Positions 7,446-17,700 of a stretch of DNA of 45,012 bases are shown piece by piece. The notes under the pieces are model-generated. The model saw only the letters and a list, made by a program, of their open reading frames with translations. It was not told where the DNA came from and did no database searches. Location: positions 1 through 45,012 of IMG/VR virus record IMGVR_UViG_3300042346_000047; one strand, 5' to 3'. Position numbers and translations under genes: made by a program. Each line of letters starts with the position of its first letter. Positions within the stretch are counted from its first letter, which is position 1. The stretch is from a virus.

Positions 7446-7697
7446 ATGAATAAACTATTACTTAACAATAAACCTATAGATAGTAGTAATGAAGAATTTA
7501 TTAAAGCTTGGAATAATAGTAGTTATGTATTTGAAGCTTTATATAAGACATTAAGTAATATGAGTGAAGATATTAACAATGTTAAGAAGGATGACTTTGA
7601 CTGTCCTAACCATTATGCTAAGCTTAGCTATCAGATGGGACAGACAAAAATGATTGATTTTGTACTATCTTTGTTACCTGATTCTGCCAAAGGGTAA
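7446..7697 (+). CDS. Hypothetical protein between portal and scaffold, 83 aa
   Basis: ATG 7446 follows GAAGGAA at about ten bases; the longer in-frame start (TTG 7410) lies inside the portal gene. The protein is mostly helical and polar, with SSYVFEALYKTLSNMSEDI and a C-terminal KMIDFVLSLL. It is not recognised. Small proteins in this slot are common in podovirus head modules, but no role can be given. Confidence 0.55.
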   Translation: MNKLLLNNKPIDSSNEEFIKAWNNSSYVFEALYKTLSNMSEDINNVKKDDFDCPNHYAKLSYQMGQTKMIDFVLSLLPDSAKG

Positions 7698-7750
7698 CGT
7701 TTTTCAAAAACATGACACTAAGGCAGTCAACTTTTTAGGAGAGATTCCGC

Positions 7751-8485
7751 ATGACCAATGCAACAATTTTCGGTGGCTCTGAAGACAACCAGAACACCAA
7801 TACACCCACAGCGACAACTGAGGGACAGCTTTTTACCGCACTTGTTGGTGAAACGCAAAAATACAAAACACCAGAAGAATTGGCTAAAGCTTACACTAAT
7901 GCTGACCAGTTTATTGAAACCTTGAAAGAGGAAAATCGTAAACTACGTGAGCAAACTATGGCAGCTAAAACAATTGATGATGTTTTGGAACGTATGTCGA
8001 AACATAGCAATGCACCAGAGAACGACAATCCTCCTGCTCAGGGTTATACCCCTGAAGATGTGCAACAGCTTGTAGAGAAGACGTTAGTAGGTCGAGAGAC
8101 AGCTAAAGTACGACAAGATAATTTGATGCTTGCTGATAAGCTTATGAAAGATAAGTTTGGTGAGAAAGCAGAAGAAATCTTTAAGCAACGTGCAACAACA
8201 CAAGCTAAAGGACAAATCTTGATGGAACTAGCAGCTAATGACCCGCAAGAGTTTGTATCTTTGTTTGTTGGAGTAGTTCCAAATAACTCTAACACTATGG
8301 ATACTGGCTCTATGAATACAACTTCAGTACCTTCTACTGGTGGTGATAGGTCTAATATTGAGGGCACAAAACAATGGGCCGCTAAGATTCGTAAAGAGAA
8401 TCCTTCTCATTATTGGTCACAAGACTTCCAATATAAGTTACAACAAACTGTTACGAAAAACCCGTCCCTATATTTTGGGCAATAA
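7751..8485 (+). CDS. Capsid assembly scaffolding protein, 244 aa
   Basis: A shoulder of AGGAGA lies about eight bases before ATG 7751. The protein has the usual scaffold features: low-complexity polar N-terminus (NTNTPTATTEG), the LVGETQKYKTPEELAKAYTN motif typical of T7-like scaffolds, coiled-coil stretches around residues 50-70 and 110-140, and a basic, aromatic C-terminus (SHYWSQDFQYKLQQ) that would bind the capsid shell. It directs assembly of the procapsid and is lost before packaging ends. The major capsid gene begins ten bases downstream. Confidence 0.85.
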   Translation: MTNATIFGGSEDNQNTNTPTATTEGQLFTALVGETQKYKTPEELAKAYTNADQFIETLKEENRKLREQTMAAKTIDDVLERMSKHSNAPENDNPPAQGYTPEDVQQLVEKTLVGRETAKVRQDNLMLADKLMKDKFGEKAEEIFKQRATTQAKGQILMELAANDPQEFVSLFVGVVPNNSNTMDTGSMNTTSVPSTGGDRSNIEGTKQWAAKIRKENPSHYWSQDFQYKLQQTVTKNPSLYFGQ

Positions 8486-8495
8486 GGAGATTTAA

Positions 8496-9461
8496 ATGGC
8501 TGGTACAGATTTTGCAAAAGTTAATGACCACTTAGTTCGTACAGAACTTTGGTCTGCTGAACTGAAAGATGTGTTGCAAGAACAATTGATGGGTACGAAA
8601 TATGTTCGTATGCTCAATGGTTTCCCCGATGGTAATCAATTTACTATCCCCTCTGTTGGCGAGTTGCCAATGCGTGAGACTGCTGAACTTACCCCTGTTG
8701 TGTATGACGCAATGGATACTGGTGAATTCACTTTCACAATTGATCGTTATGTAGAATCCGCTACATACATCACTGATAAAGCCAAACAAGACAGCTACTA
8801 CGCTGCTCAACTGATTGGTATGTTCCCTACTAAGATGCGTCGTGCATTGGATGAGAATTTGGAATCTTCTGTATTCTCTCTTGCCAATCAACAAACATCT
8901 GGTAATGTAAACGCTATTAATGGTGCTGACCACCGCTTTGTAGCTTCCGGTACTTCTAACACTGTGTTGGCACTTGCTGACTTTGCTAAAGCTAAATACG
9001 CTTTGGACAAAGCACAAGCTGGTGGTGCTCGTGTTGCTATTATCGACCCTTCACAAGAGTATGTGTTTAACACTCTGGTTGGTGCTCAAGCTTTTACTAA
9101 CAACCCTGCCTTTGAAGGTATTGTTCAAGGTGGTTTTGTTAACGAAGTGACAGGTATGCGTTTTATCCGTAACATCTTTGGTTTTGATGTTTACGTGTCT
9201 AACTTCCTTCCTGCTGCCTCTGAAGCTGCATCATCTACTTTGGGTGGTGTCACTGTTCCTGCTACTCCAACTGTGAACTTGTTCATGTCTGTTGGTGGTG
9301 ACTTGACTCCGTTTGTTGGTGCATATCGCCAAATGCCTCGTGTTGAATATGAGCGTAACAAAGACCTGCGTCGTGACGAATACGTTATGAATGCTCGTTT
9401 TGGTTTGAAGCTCTATCGTCCTGAGTGTTTGGTTTCTGTTATCACCAAGAACACCATCTAA
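8496..9461 (+). CDS. Major capsid protein, 321 aa
   Basis: It is placed right after the scaffold with a strong ribosome site (AAGGAG). The length fits an HK97-fold shell protein of a 45-kb podovirus. Conserved-looking parts are the N-terminal AELKDVLQEQLMGTKYVRML, the VGELPMRETAEL strand, the helical spine near YYAAQLIGMFPTKMRRALDE, and the C-terminal YERNKDLRRDEYVMNARFG. The region uses more GC-rich third positions than the replication arm, which suits a highly expressed gene. No palindrome of the genome-wide family occurs in it. Confidence 0.9.
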   Translation: MAGTDFAKVNDHLVRTELWSAELKDVLQEQLMGTKYVRMLNGFPDGNQFTIPSVGELPMRETAELTPVVYDAMDTGEFTFTIDRYVESATYITDKAKQDSYYAAQLIGMFPTKMRRALDENLESSVFSLANQQTSGNVNAINGADHRFVASGTSNTVLALADFAKAKYALDKAQAGGARVAIIDPSQEYVFNTLVGAQAFTNNPAFEGIVQGGFVNEVTGMRFIRNIFGFDVYVSNFLPAASEAASSTLGGVTVPATPTVNLFMSVGGDLTPFVGAYRQMPRVEYERNKDLRRDEYVMNARFGLKLYRPECLVSVITKNTI

Positions 9462-9479
9462 TACTGAAAGGAATATAAA

Positions 9480-9935
9480 ATGACTCGTGCTTCTACATGG
9501 ACTAATGCCGATGGTTTGGTTGTCGGTTTTGGTAATAACTTTCCAGAACGTAATGTTGCTGGTGTATACGAAGTTGATGGTGCTGCTAAAGAAGCTCATT
9601 TAGCAATTACCTATCAATCCTCTGGTGCTGTTATTGACATACCCGCTGGCTCTGTTGTGCTAGATGTGATTATGAAAGTTGGCACTGCATGGGCAGGTGG
9701 TACTGATGTACAACTTGGTGATGGTACTGACCCTGATGGCTGGATTTCAGCTACTCAAGGTGCTGTAGCTAACTTAACTGCTGGTGCTACTATTCGTGCT
9801 GCTGGTGCATATGCTATTGGTGACGCAGCTACTAACCGTGGTTTAGGTAAAGTATATGCTGCTGACACATTGGATGTTGCATTTACTGGTACTTTCACTG
9901 CTGGTACTGCTACTATCGTAGTTCGCTACATTTAA
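9480..9935 (+). CDS. Probable capsid decoration / head-stabilising protein, 151 aa
   Basis: Starts at ATG 9480 behind GAAAGGAA. The sequence is rich in Gly, Ala, Thr and Val with alternating beta-strand pattern (SSGAVIDIPAGSVVLDVIMK, then FTGTFTAGTATIVVRYI), which suits a beta-sandwich surface protein. Its place directly after the major capsid gene and before a strong terminator suggests it is made in high amounts with the capsid. Naming it a decoration protein is inference from composition and position. Confidence 0.55.
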   Translation: MTRASTWTNADGLVVGFGNNFPERNVAGVYEVDGAAKEAHLAITYQSSGAVIDIPAGSVVLDVIMKVGTAWAGGTDVQLGDGTDPDGWISATQGAVANLTAGATIRAAGAYAIGDAATNRGLGKVYAADTLDVAFTGTFTAGTATIVVRYI

Positions 9936-9943
9936 TGTAACGT

Positions 9944-9977
9944 AAAAGGGGGAGTGTAATGCTCCCTCTTTTCTTTT
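9944..9977 (+). terminator. Rho-independent terminator after capsid genes
   Basis: AAAAGGGGGAG (9944-9954) pairs with CTCCCTCTTTT (9962-9972) around a seven-base loop; the 11-bp stem contains one G-U pair. It runs directly into a T-rich tract ending at 9977. It would cut transcription after the capsid and decoration genes and so lower expression of the tail and ejection genes relative to the shell. Confidence 0.8.
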
Positions 9978-9986
9978 GGAGAAATA

Positions 9987-10634
9987 ATGGCAACAGTACA
10001 ACATTCTGCTATCACTGACCCTAATATCCATGAACCTAAAGGTGTGGCTGCTGCTACCATTAATAAGGTTTATGTTTCTAATGGTACAGGTAGTGGAACA
10101 TGGCAGAAACTTAGTCCTCCACAACTTGCTGGTCTTACTACTAATGGTCAAGCAGGTGATACACTCACTGTTAATGGAAGCGGTAATTTTGTCTTTACAG
10201 GTACACCTCATGGGCAAGTACACTTCTTTAATCTAGCTACTCCCTATACCCTTACTTATCCATCCTCATTTACTAAACTTGCTCCTACAACTACAGCAGG
10301 TGGTATTCCCTCTAACTTTACTGAATCTAATACTGCACGTCTTACATACACTGGTGCAGACACCGTACCTGTTTTTATTGCTTACTCTGTTTCCTTAGAT
10401 CAAACATCTGGTGCGGATAGAGATTTAGTAACTGCTATATTTAAAAATGGTAGTGTGTCTAATGGTTATGCTGTTGACACTACAAGTACAGGACAAAAAC
10501 ATACTTTATCCGGTGTACATACGTTAACTATGGCTACTAATGACTACGTTGAATTATATATTCAAAACACTGGTGCAAGTGGTAATATACGTTTGTATTC
10601 AATGCAAATAAACGCTGTTTTCGCAGGAGCATAA
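9987..10634 (+). CDS. Head-fibre-like virion protein, 215 aa
   Basis: ATG 9987 follows TTGGAG. The N-terminus VQHSAITDPNIHEPKGVA, followed by TINKVYVSNGTGSGTWQ, is a conserved anchor seen in phage head or head-fibre proteins. After a Gly/Thr-rich linker, residues about 80-215 have strand patterns (ARLTYTGADTVPVFIAYSVS, HTLTMATNDYVELYIQN) that resemble C1q/TNF-like trimeric heads. This suggests a short fibre or decoration on the capsid. Function is inferred from the motif and position between capsid and tail-tube genes. Confidence 0.6.
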   Translation: MATVQHSAITDPNIHEPKGVAAATINKVYVSNGTGSGTWQKLSPPQLAGLTTNGQAGDTLTVNGSGNFVFTGTPHGQVHFFNLATPYTLTYPSSFTKLAPTTTAGGIPSNFTESNTARLTYTGADTVPVFIAYSVSLDQTSGADRDLVTAIFKNGSVSNGYAVDTTSTGQKHTLSGVHTLTMATNDYVELYIQNTGASGNIRLYSMQINAVFAGA

Positions 10635-10635
10635 T

Positions 10636-11343
10636 ATGGCGAAACTAACGCTGTTAGACATGACGCAGAACATTTTGTCTGCAATGGACAGTGACCCTGT
10701 GAGTTCTATTGATGAGACTGTAGAATCAGTACAGGTAGCAGACCTTGTTAAAGAAGCTTTCTTTGAACTTATTAGCCAGCGAGACTGGCCTTTTTTGTTT
10801 CAACTTGTACAACTCACTGGCTTAGGTGATACTAGTAATCCCACTAAGATGATGATGAGTGATACTTGGAATAAAGTAAAGTGGATTAAATATAATAAAA
10901 AAGAAGTTGAATATGTTACACCAGAAGACTTTAAAAACCTTATTGATAATAGAGTTGTTCAAGCAAACGTAATTGATGCTAATGGATATGTCATCAATGC
11001 TGACCCCCAGTATTGGACTAGCTATGATGATAAGTACATTACATTTGATGGATACAACTCTACTGTAGAAAGCACCCTTGTAGGGGCTAAAACAAGCGTA
11101 TACGCTGTTGTACAAGCTAGTTGGACTCATGTAGACACCTTTGTTCCTAACCTCCCTGAAAAGTTCTTTCCTACTCTCCTAGCAGAAGCTAAATCTCAAG
11201 CATTTGTTAACTTGAAACAACAAGCAAATGGTAGAGAAGAACGTAGAGCACAACGTGGTAGGAATACAATGCGTAATGAAGCTTGGCGTAATGAGAATGG
11301 CGAAGCTAAATATAATGGTAAAGTTAATTATGGGAGAAGGTAA
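10636..11343 (+). CDS. Tail tubular protein A-like adaptor (T7 gp11 type), 235 aa
   Basis: It is positioned where T7 gp11 lies, before the large tail nozzle gene. The features match: N-terminal helix (TLLDMTQNILSAMDSDPVSS), helix VADLVKEAFFELISQRDWPF, a middle with GYVINADPQYWTSYDDKYITFDGY strands, and a C-terminal helical bundle ending in a basic tail. This protein forms the adaptor ring below the portal. The start ATG 10636 follows the previous stop directly, and the next gene overlaps its stop by one base. Confidence 0.82.
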   Translation: MAKLTLLDMTQNILSAMDSDPVSSIDETVESVQVADLVKEAFFELISQRDWPFLFQLVQLTGLGDTSNPTKMMMSDTWNKVKWIKYNKKEVEYVTPEDFKNLIDNRVVQANVIDANGYVINADPQYWTSYDDKYITFDGYNSTVESTLVGAKTSVYAVVQASWTHVDTFVPNLPEKFFPTLLAEAKSQAFVNLKQQANGREERRAQRGRNTMRNEAWRNENGEAKYNGKVNYGRR

Positions 11344-11525
11344 TGAAAAATAAAAAAGAATTGACACCTCAAAAATATAGGGAGATGGCTAATGATAAAT
11401 CAATTCCTCAAGAAGCACGGAACATGTTTCTCGACAAGGCTGTTGAGATGGAACAAAAAGCTTTTAAGCATTCTAAAGAAATTAAAGATGTGAATCAGCA
11501 CAAGTGGAAAGGTGAAATGAAATGA
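11343..11525 (+). CDS. Small charged helical protein, 60 aa
   Basis: ATG 11343 shares a base with the stop of the tail adaptor gene. The protein is highly charged and probably all-helical (LTPQKYREMANDKSIPQEAR, then MFLDKAVEMEQKAF). It is not recognised, though short helical proteins of this kind often lie between the two tail tube genes. The stop overlaps the next start (ATGAAATGA). Confidence 0.6.
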   Translation: MKNKKELTPQKYREMANDKSIPQEARNMFLDKAVEMEQKAFKHSKEIKDVNQHKWKGEMK

Positions 11526-11776
11526 GCGAAGCATTTGACAAAGTAATGGAAAAAGCTGCTAAGCAAAAACAAATGGCTAAGGAACGTAAAGAGATGCGTG
11601 AATTAGCTGGTGAAGTTAATAGCCTAGTCATTGAAGCTACACCTAGTGGACTATACAGTGTTCGTTACTCTATGTCAGGCCCAGTACCTGATGAGTTGAA
11701 AGGTTTGTTCACTCGTCGTGATCGCATCATTGCAATTGCACAACGTAGAAATATTCCTATTGAGGGTGTAGTATAA
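11522..11776 (+). CDS. Small conserved protein between tail tube genes, 84 aa
   Basis: ATG 11522 overlaps the previous stop (ATGA). An N-terminal charged helix (residues 1-30, KAAKQKQMAKERKEMREL) is followed by a small beta region, SLVIEATPSGLYSVRYSMSG, and a final helix with TRRDRIIAIAQRR. I cannot assign a function. Its tight placement between the tail adaptor and the nozzle gene suggests a virion or assembly role. Confidence 0.6.
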   Translation: MSEAFDKVMEKAAKQKQMAKERKEMRELAGEVNSLVIEATPSGLYSVRYSMSGPVPDELKGLFTRRDRIIAIAQRRNIPIEGVV

Positions 11777-11777
11777 T

Positions 11778-13982
11778 ATGGTAGCACCTAGTGTTAAGGG
11801 CAGTTTTACTTTTGTAGGTGGCCTCAACACAGAAGGGGGCTACTTTATCACGCCTGAAAACAGTTGGAAAGATGGTGTTAATGTCTATCCAAATGTAGAT
11901 GGTGTATTACAGCGTAGAAATGGTATTGACTATGAAAGTCTTTATCAACTCTACGCTAGTGCCATTACTGCTGACCAAAAGAATTTGTGGGCATTTACTG
12001 TGGGTAATTGGTCTACAGTTGGTGGTAATGGTGGGTTGAATTTCTTTGTGGTGCAAACTGGCTACATTCTGTCGTTCTATGATTCCTTATCAGGAAGCGT
12101 TAGTTCAACTAGAAAGTCATTTACAATTGATTTACGTTCTTATAAAGCCACAGGTACTACAGCTACCGATGGTACAGATGTAGCTAGTTTTGCATCCACT
12201 TATGGTAGACTCATTGTAACTACTTCTAGTACCAATCCTATATTGGTTGAGTATACAGCATCTAGTGACACAATTACTGTGTCTACAATTACAATTAATG
12301 TACGTGACTTTGAAGGCTTTGAAAGCCCCTTTAGCGTTGATGCAGAAAAGACAGAGGCCGAGTGGACTACTGCTTCCTTTCTTACACAAGCTAAATATAA
12401 CTTGTACAATCAAGGGTGGACAGATACATTAATAGCTACATATAAAGCAGCTAATGCAAATAAACTACCTGCTAATAGTAAGAATTGGATTTCAGGTAAA
12501 AACACTACAGATGACTTTGATGCTGCCTTATTAAACAAACAAGATTTTGGTACATCACCTGCTCCTAAAGGTCGCACCATATTAAATGCTTTCTATCAAG
12601 ATAGAAGTGGCATCATTACATCTACTGCATTCAGACCCAAGGTGTGTGCTTTCTTTGCTGGTCGTGCATGGTATGCTGGTGTTGGTAGTGCTAAAGAACT
12701 TGGCACTGTATATTTTAGTCAAGTGTTGGATGTTATTAGTAACGTAGGTAAATGTTATCAACAGAATGACCCTACTTCTGAAGTGTTTAGTGATTTGCTA
12801 GATACAGATGGTGGTGTAATTCAAATTCCTGAAGCTGGTGAAATTATTGCTTTACAACCATTAGGTCGTGGTATTACAGTGTTAGCAAGTAATGGTGTGT
12901 GGTTTATCAGTGGTATTGATACAGCATTCACTGCATCTAACTATTCAGTAGCTCGTATTAGTAATGTGGGTTGTACATCTGCTAAATCAATTGTAGCTGT
13001 AGAAGACAGTTTACTCTACTGGAGTAATACAGGTATCTACACCATTGCCCCCGGCACTAGTGCTGCTGAATTTAGTTCACAAAACATTAGTGATAGGAAC
13101 ATTAAAACATTTTATCAAAACATTCCTGTGTTAAATAAAGTGTATGCTGAAGGTAGTTATAACGTCAGTAATAAACTAGTTTATTGGCTCTATTCTAATG
13201 TAGATGCTGGTTCTACTAGTAGTGGTCGTTATAACAAGACTTCTGTATTGGCATTAGATATTAAACTTGGTAGTTGGTATTGGTTTGACTTTGATACTAC
13301 GTTAGGTGTAATTCCTGTGTCATTAGAGATTACCAAAGAAACTACATTGAGTAGTAGCACCTATGATGTGTTGGTTGGTGCAGATAGTGTATTGGTAAGT
13401 ACTGATAGTGTTGTTGCTACATTGTCTGTTGTTAATGGCACTGTACAACAGTTTAAGTTTTTAACGTTACACCCTGTTACTAGTAACAACTACTCGTTTA
13501 CATTTGCTGACTTTGAGAATACACGTACAGCTACAACTAAGTTTAAAGATTGGTATAGTTATAATAGTGCTGGTGTAGAGAAGTCTGCCTATTTTATTAC
13601 AGGGTATGAGATGGCTGAAGTAGGCCCTGCACGTGCTAAGAGTGCTCAGTACATCACTACGTTTATGAAGCGTACAGAGACTACGTTTGATGAGAACACT
13701 AACCCTATTAATCCTAGTGGTTGTATGATGCAAACTAGATGGGACTTTACAGACAATAGTTATGCGGGTAAGTGGCAAGCTGAAGTAGAAATATATAGAC
13801 AACTTAGACCTTATTTTGCTGAACCACTAACTACATTTGACGATGGTTATCCATTAGTCATTAACAAGAATAAGGTGAGAGGTAGAGGTAAAGCTTTACA
13901 ACTTAAGTTCTCAAGTCAAACAGGTAAAGATATGCAGATGGTTGGTTGGACAACAACATTTTTAGGTAATCAAAATGTTTAA
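11778..13982 (+). CDS. Tail tubular protein B-like nozzle (T7 gp12 type), 734 aa
   Basis: The largest tail tube protein, placed as T7 gp12. The N-terminus KGSFTFVGGLNTEGGYFITP, then SWKDGVNVYPNVDGVLQRRNG, is the typical start of podovirus nozzle proteins (a few polar residues, then G-L-N-T-E and a region describing the first strand of the platform). A long beta-rich body follows, ending in a region with LRPYFAEPLTTFDDGYPLVI. It forms the tapered nozzle to which fibres attach. A perfect 16-bp palindrome, AATAAACTAGTTTATT, lies inside it at 13170-13185, and a copy of GTTACTAGTAAC at 13476. Confidence 0.87.
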   Translation: MVAPSVKGSFTFVGGLNTEGGYFITPENSWKDGVNVYPNVDGVLQRRNGIDYESLYQLYASAITADQKNLWAFTVGNWSTVGGNGGLNFFVVQTGYILSFYDSLSGSVSSTRKSFTIDLRSYKATGTTATDGTDVASFASTYGRLIVTTSSTNPILVEYTASSDTITVSTITINVRDFEGFESPFSVDAEKTEAEWTTASFLTQAKYNLYNQGWTDTLIATYKAANANKLPANSKNWISGKNTTDDFDAALLNKQDFGTSPAPKGRTILNAFYQDRSGIITSTAFRPKVCAFFAGRAWYAGVGSAKELGTVYFSQVLDVISNVGKCYQQNDPTSEVFSDLLDTDGGVIQIPEAGEIIALQPLGRGITVLASNGVWFISGIDTAFTASNYSVARISNVGCTSAKSIVAVEDSLLYWSNTGIYTIAPGTSAAEFSSQNISDRNIKTFYQNIPVLNKVYAEGSYNVSNKLVYWLYSNVDAGSTSSGRYNKTSVLALDIKLGSWYWFDFDTTLGVIPVSLEITKETTLSSSTYDVLVGADSVLVSTDSVVATLSVVNGTVQQFKFLTLHPVTSNNYSFTFADFENTRTATTKFKDWYSYNSAGVEKSAYFITGYEMAEVGPARAKSAQYITTFMKRTETTFDENTNPINPSGCMMQTRWDFTDNSYAGKWQAEVEIYRQLRPYFAEPLTTFDDGYPLVINKNKVRGRGKALQLKFSSQTGKDMQMVGWTTTFLGNQNV

Positions 13983-14280
13983 CCCATATTGGGAAGACGT
14001 AGATGGATATTTACGTTTTGAGTTTGCAGATGACAAAGTATATGCACACGCTAAAGTTACTAGTTGGAACAAACGGATGTATGTTAAATGTTTAGCTATG
14101 TGGGCAGAAGCTAAAAGAGAACTTAAAGAATTGGGATATAATGATGTATTTGTTATTATTCCAGCCGATGATAAAAAACTTATTAAGTTTGAACAAACAT
14201 TTGGTTTTACAACAGTAAGTATTTGTAATAATTATTTAATAATGGTATGTGAAATTACAGGAGAAGAACATGGGGATTGA
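13975..14280 (+). CDS. Small protein with GNAT-like C-terminus (T7 gp13-like position), 101 aa
   Basis: ATG 13975 overlaps the nozzle gene by eight bases. The protein begins MFNPYWEDVDGYLRFEF, has a helix MWAEAKRELKELGYNDVFVI and then KLIKFEQTFGFTTVSIC, which resembles the last helix-strand of GNAT acetyltransferases. T7 has gene 13, an internal-virion or assembly protein, in this position. The resemblance is weak, and the acetyl-CoA loop is not evident, so enzymatic activity is not claimed. Confidence 0.5.
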   Translation: MFNPYWEDVDGYLRFEFADDKVYAHAKVTSWNKRMYVKCLAMWAEAKRELKELGYNDVFVIIPADDKKLIKFEQTFGFTTVSICNNYLIMVCEITGEEHGD

Positions 14281-14773
14281 AGTAGCCGCAGTTGCCGCAA
14301 TAGCAACATATGCCTATGGCACAAAAAAATCTATTGATGAGTCAAAAAAAGGTAGAGAAGCAACTGAACGTGGTCAACAAGCATCTGAACGTCAATATGT
14401 TGCTGAAAGTAAAAAAGCAGAAATTCAAAACATACGGTCTGTGCGACAACAAATTAGACAAGCACGTGTAGCACAAAGTAGTATGCTTAATGTTGGTGCT
14501 CAAACAGGTGGTATGGGAGGTAGTGGACTTGCTGGGGGTGTATCTAGCATAGGTAGTCAACTAGGTAGCAACCTTGGTTACATGTCTGAAATAGCTGCTG
14601 TTAATACTGCTATAGGTAAAGCAGGTTTAGATTATTCTAGAGCAATGGGTGAAGCATCTATGGCTAGTTCCAGAGCAAATGAGTACGCAGCAGTAGCAGG
14701 ATTAGGTAGTACAATCTTTGGTGCTGTTGGTGGAGCAGGTGCATTTAAATCTCCAGCACCTAAAGTGTCATAA
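14270..14773 (+). CDS. Internal virion protein, T7 gp14-like, 167 aa
   Basis: The start is ATG 14270 (AGGAGAAG upstream); an in-frame ATG at 14249 is part of the previous gene's end. The protein has a hydrophobic N-terminal helix (IEVAAVAAIATYAYG), a long charged helix rich in Glu, Gln and Arg (residues 22-70), then Gly/Ser/Ala-rich helices (GGMGGSGLAGGVSSIGS, SSRANEYAAVAGLGSTIFGA). This matches the small ejection protein gp14, which is injected into the outer membrane to begin the DNA channel. The next two genes are the large ejection proteins. Confidence 0.75.
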   Translation: MGIEVAAVAAIATYAYGTKKSIDESKKGREATERGQQASERQYVAESKKAEIQNIRSVRQQIRQARVAQSSMLNVGAQTGGMGGSGLAGGVSSIGSQLGSNLGYMSEIAAVNTAIGKAGLDYSRAMGEASMASSRANEYAAVAGLGSTIFGAVGGAGAFKSPAPKVS

Positions 14774-14781
14774 GGACAAAC

Positions 14782-17700
14782 ATGAATTTGTATTCTGAAG
14801 ACAAAACAACTGAAGAAAAACCACCACTGTATACAGCAGAGGATACAGTTCCACAACAAATAGAAGGAATGGAAGATTATTCCATTCTTAAAGGTGTTTC
14901 AGTGTTAGCTACAGGAGACAATAATATACCTGATAAAGTTAATTACGACCAACTAGTAGATGAAAGTTGGCGTAAAACTGTCGCTGAGAATAATGAGATA
15001 GATCGTATTACAGCAGTTAATGCAGCTACTAGTGGTGAGGTAAGTGTTGTTCAAGAAGCACTAGATACACTTAAAGCACGTAACGCATTGTATGGAGCAC
15101 AGTCTGCTAAAAATGTAGAAATTGTTCGTGCTAAGATGCGTGAACTTACTGAAACAGCTATTGAAACAACTGCAATTAAAAACCCTGCTGTTTTGTTTAA
15201 TAATACAAAAGAAGAAATTAAAAACAGTGTAGACATACTTACTACTCAAGTTGCAGCACAAGCATCTTTAGAAAAAGCACTTAAAGATGGTAATAGTATT
15301 TGGAGCATAGCTAAAGGTTTAGGTTATGAAATAACTCCATTTGCTGCTGAGCAAGGCCCTGCCATTGATAGAGTGGCTATTAAGTATGGTGTTCCAGCAG
15401 ATGCAATATCACGCACTACTGGTCGTAGTCAAACAATTACATATTTACAATCTGTATTCCAAAGTTTACCTGAAGATCAAAAAGCTGCATGGCTTACTGG
15501 TTTGCATCGTGACTTACAAGATGGTATGTTAATCTCTAATTGGCAAGCTGCTGGTGTGGTACAAGAGGTTGCTACAGGTGCAGAAAAAACATGGGATGGT
15601 TGGTCTGATTGGTTGGATAGAATTGGTGTTGTAGGTTCTATTGTAGGCTTACTTGGTGCTACATTTAAGAGTGTTGGATTGTTTAAGAGTGCCAACAAAG
15701 TAATGAATGTGGAACGTACAATGGCAGCAGGTGGTGCTAAAGCAAACATTGTAACTGCTGAAGCAACTAAGATATTGACTAATGTAGCTAACAAACAACG
15801 TTTACAAGCTGTTGGTGTAGTTGCTGGAGAACTTACAGGTATTAATGCTGCACTTGATTTGACTAAGCTTGTCAGCATGAATGCTGTTAAAGTGTTGCCT
15901 GATTCCATTACAACCGCTGCACATGACTTACAAAAAGTAATTCGTGAGCCTGTACAGAAGCTTATTGATGAATTGCAGAATACTATTTCTGCTAAAGGTG
16001 TTCGTGCAGAAGAAGCTGCTATACAACTTGCAGAACTAAAGTCTATTTATTCTACTGCTAACAATCCACGTATTCACTCAGTAGACCCGTTTACTTTGTC
16101 TGCTGATGGTACACTCATCACTGGTAAGGTGTATTTAAAACCTGAGAATGCTACAGCCTACCTCACTAAAGAAGCTGCTGAGACAGCTTTAAAAGTATTT
16201 GACCCAGACGGTAAGATGGGTATGAAAGTTATTCCTGATACTACTAACACAGGGTTCATTGTAGAGCAAAGTGTTAAGGTTGATTTAGCTAAACGTAAAC
16301 AAGAATTAGAAGCTGAACTATTAAAGGTTGCAGAGGAAGCTAATAAGACCCTCAAGGAAGCCACCAAAGGCCCTGTAACCCCTGTTACTAGTAAGGTAGA
16401 TAGGGACGTACCACCTAAGAGTTTAGTGACTTCTAAGCCTCGCTATAAGACAGACGAACTTGTCTTTGAAGATGACATAGATAAGGCTGCTTATCAGATT
16501 GGTAGCAAGACTGCTACTAGTAAGTCTGACAAAGAGATTAAAGCATGGTTGGTTAAAGCTACTGGTTGGGATGACAAACAAATATCTGAACATGCAGCTA
16601 AGGTGCGTGAGTACATTAAAGTTAATGGTGACTTAGCTCGTGGTGAGAATGATGAAATACTTGTAGCATCACAAGTGCCTAGAACTAGTGCTCGTGTAGG
16701 AGATGCTGGTGGTGAAGCAGGTAGTGTAGAAAGCAGTAGTAGTGTCATAGGTGCAGTTGTTGCTAATCTAGCAAAAGATAGCACCATTAAAGTTATGGAT
16801 AATATATCTATACAAGATGGCGCACAAACAGGATTCATTGCACAATTCCATGCTGCTTTAAGTAAAGCATTGGGTATGGAAAATAGAAAAATCATTGTGT
16901 TGCAAATGAAGTCCATGATTGCTAATCCAATGTATAAAGATTTAGTTTCATTTATGAATACTAAACACAGCAAATCTGACGCAGTACACTTTTCATATAA
17001 AAACAATACTAGTGTTATTGTAATGCGTAATAGTGTGGGTACAGTTGCTAAGTCTACGTACACACTAAAAGCATATATGGAAACATTTGCACATGAATAT
17101 GCACATGCTTTTGAAGCTCAGTTTTCAATAACACATTCCCCTATTATGATGAGTAACTTTAATAAGTGGTTACGTTCAAAAGGAATGAATTGGGAAGGTG
17201 GTACTGGCTTTAATCGACACATTAGCCAACAACTACCACTTGAAGCATTGTTAGAATATCGTGCTACTACTACAGCAGAAGGTATGTCTCAATTTATTGA
17301 TGACTATTTTGCAGGTAATAAGGCAGCATATCTAGCTGTAGAAAAAGACATGCATAAGTGGTTGTCTAGCTACAGTGAGTTTTTTGCTGAGAACTTTGCT
17401 AAGTGGGCATTTAGTGATGAAGTACCTACAACTATTTTAGGTGAGGCTTTTGCTAGACTTGTAAATGGTTTTAAAACTATTGCTGCATACATTAATGACT
17501 TGCTTGTTAAAGCAGGGGCTGTACCTGTTGTTGGTAGAGTAGATGTTAACACAGCAAATATGCTTAACCAACATGTTAAGAATATTAATAAACAAAGTGT
17601 AGATGCAGCAGCTTCTATTGGCGATAAAGCTAGTGCAGCTATTACAAGCACACGCTCACTCAGTACAATTCAGAAAGACTTACAAGCAGTTAATGATGAG

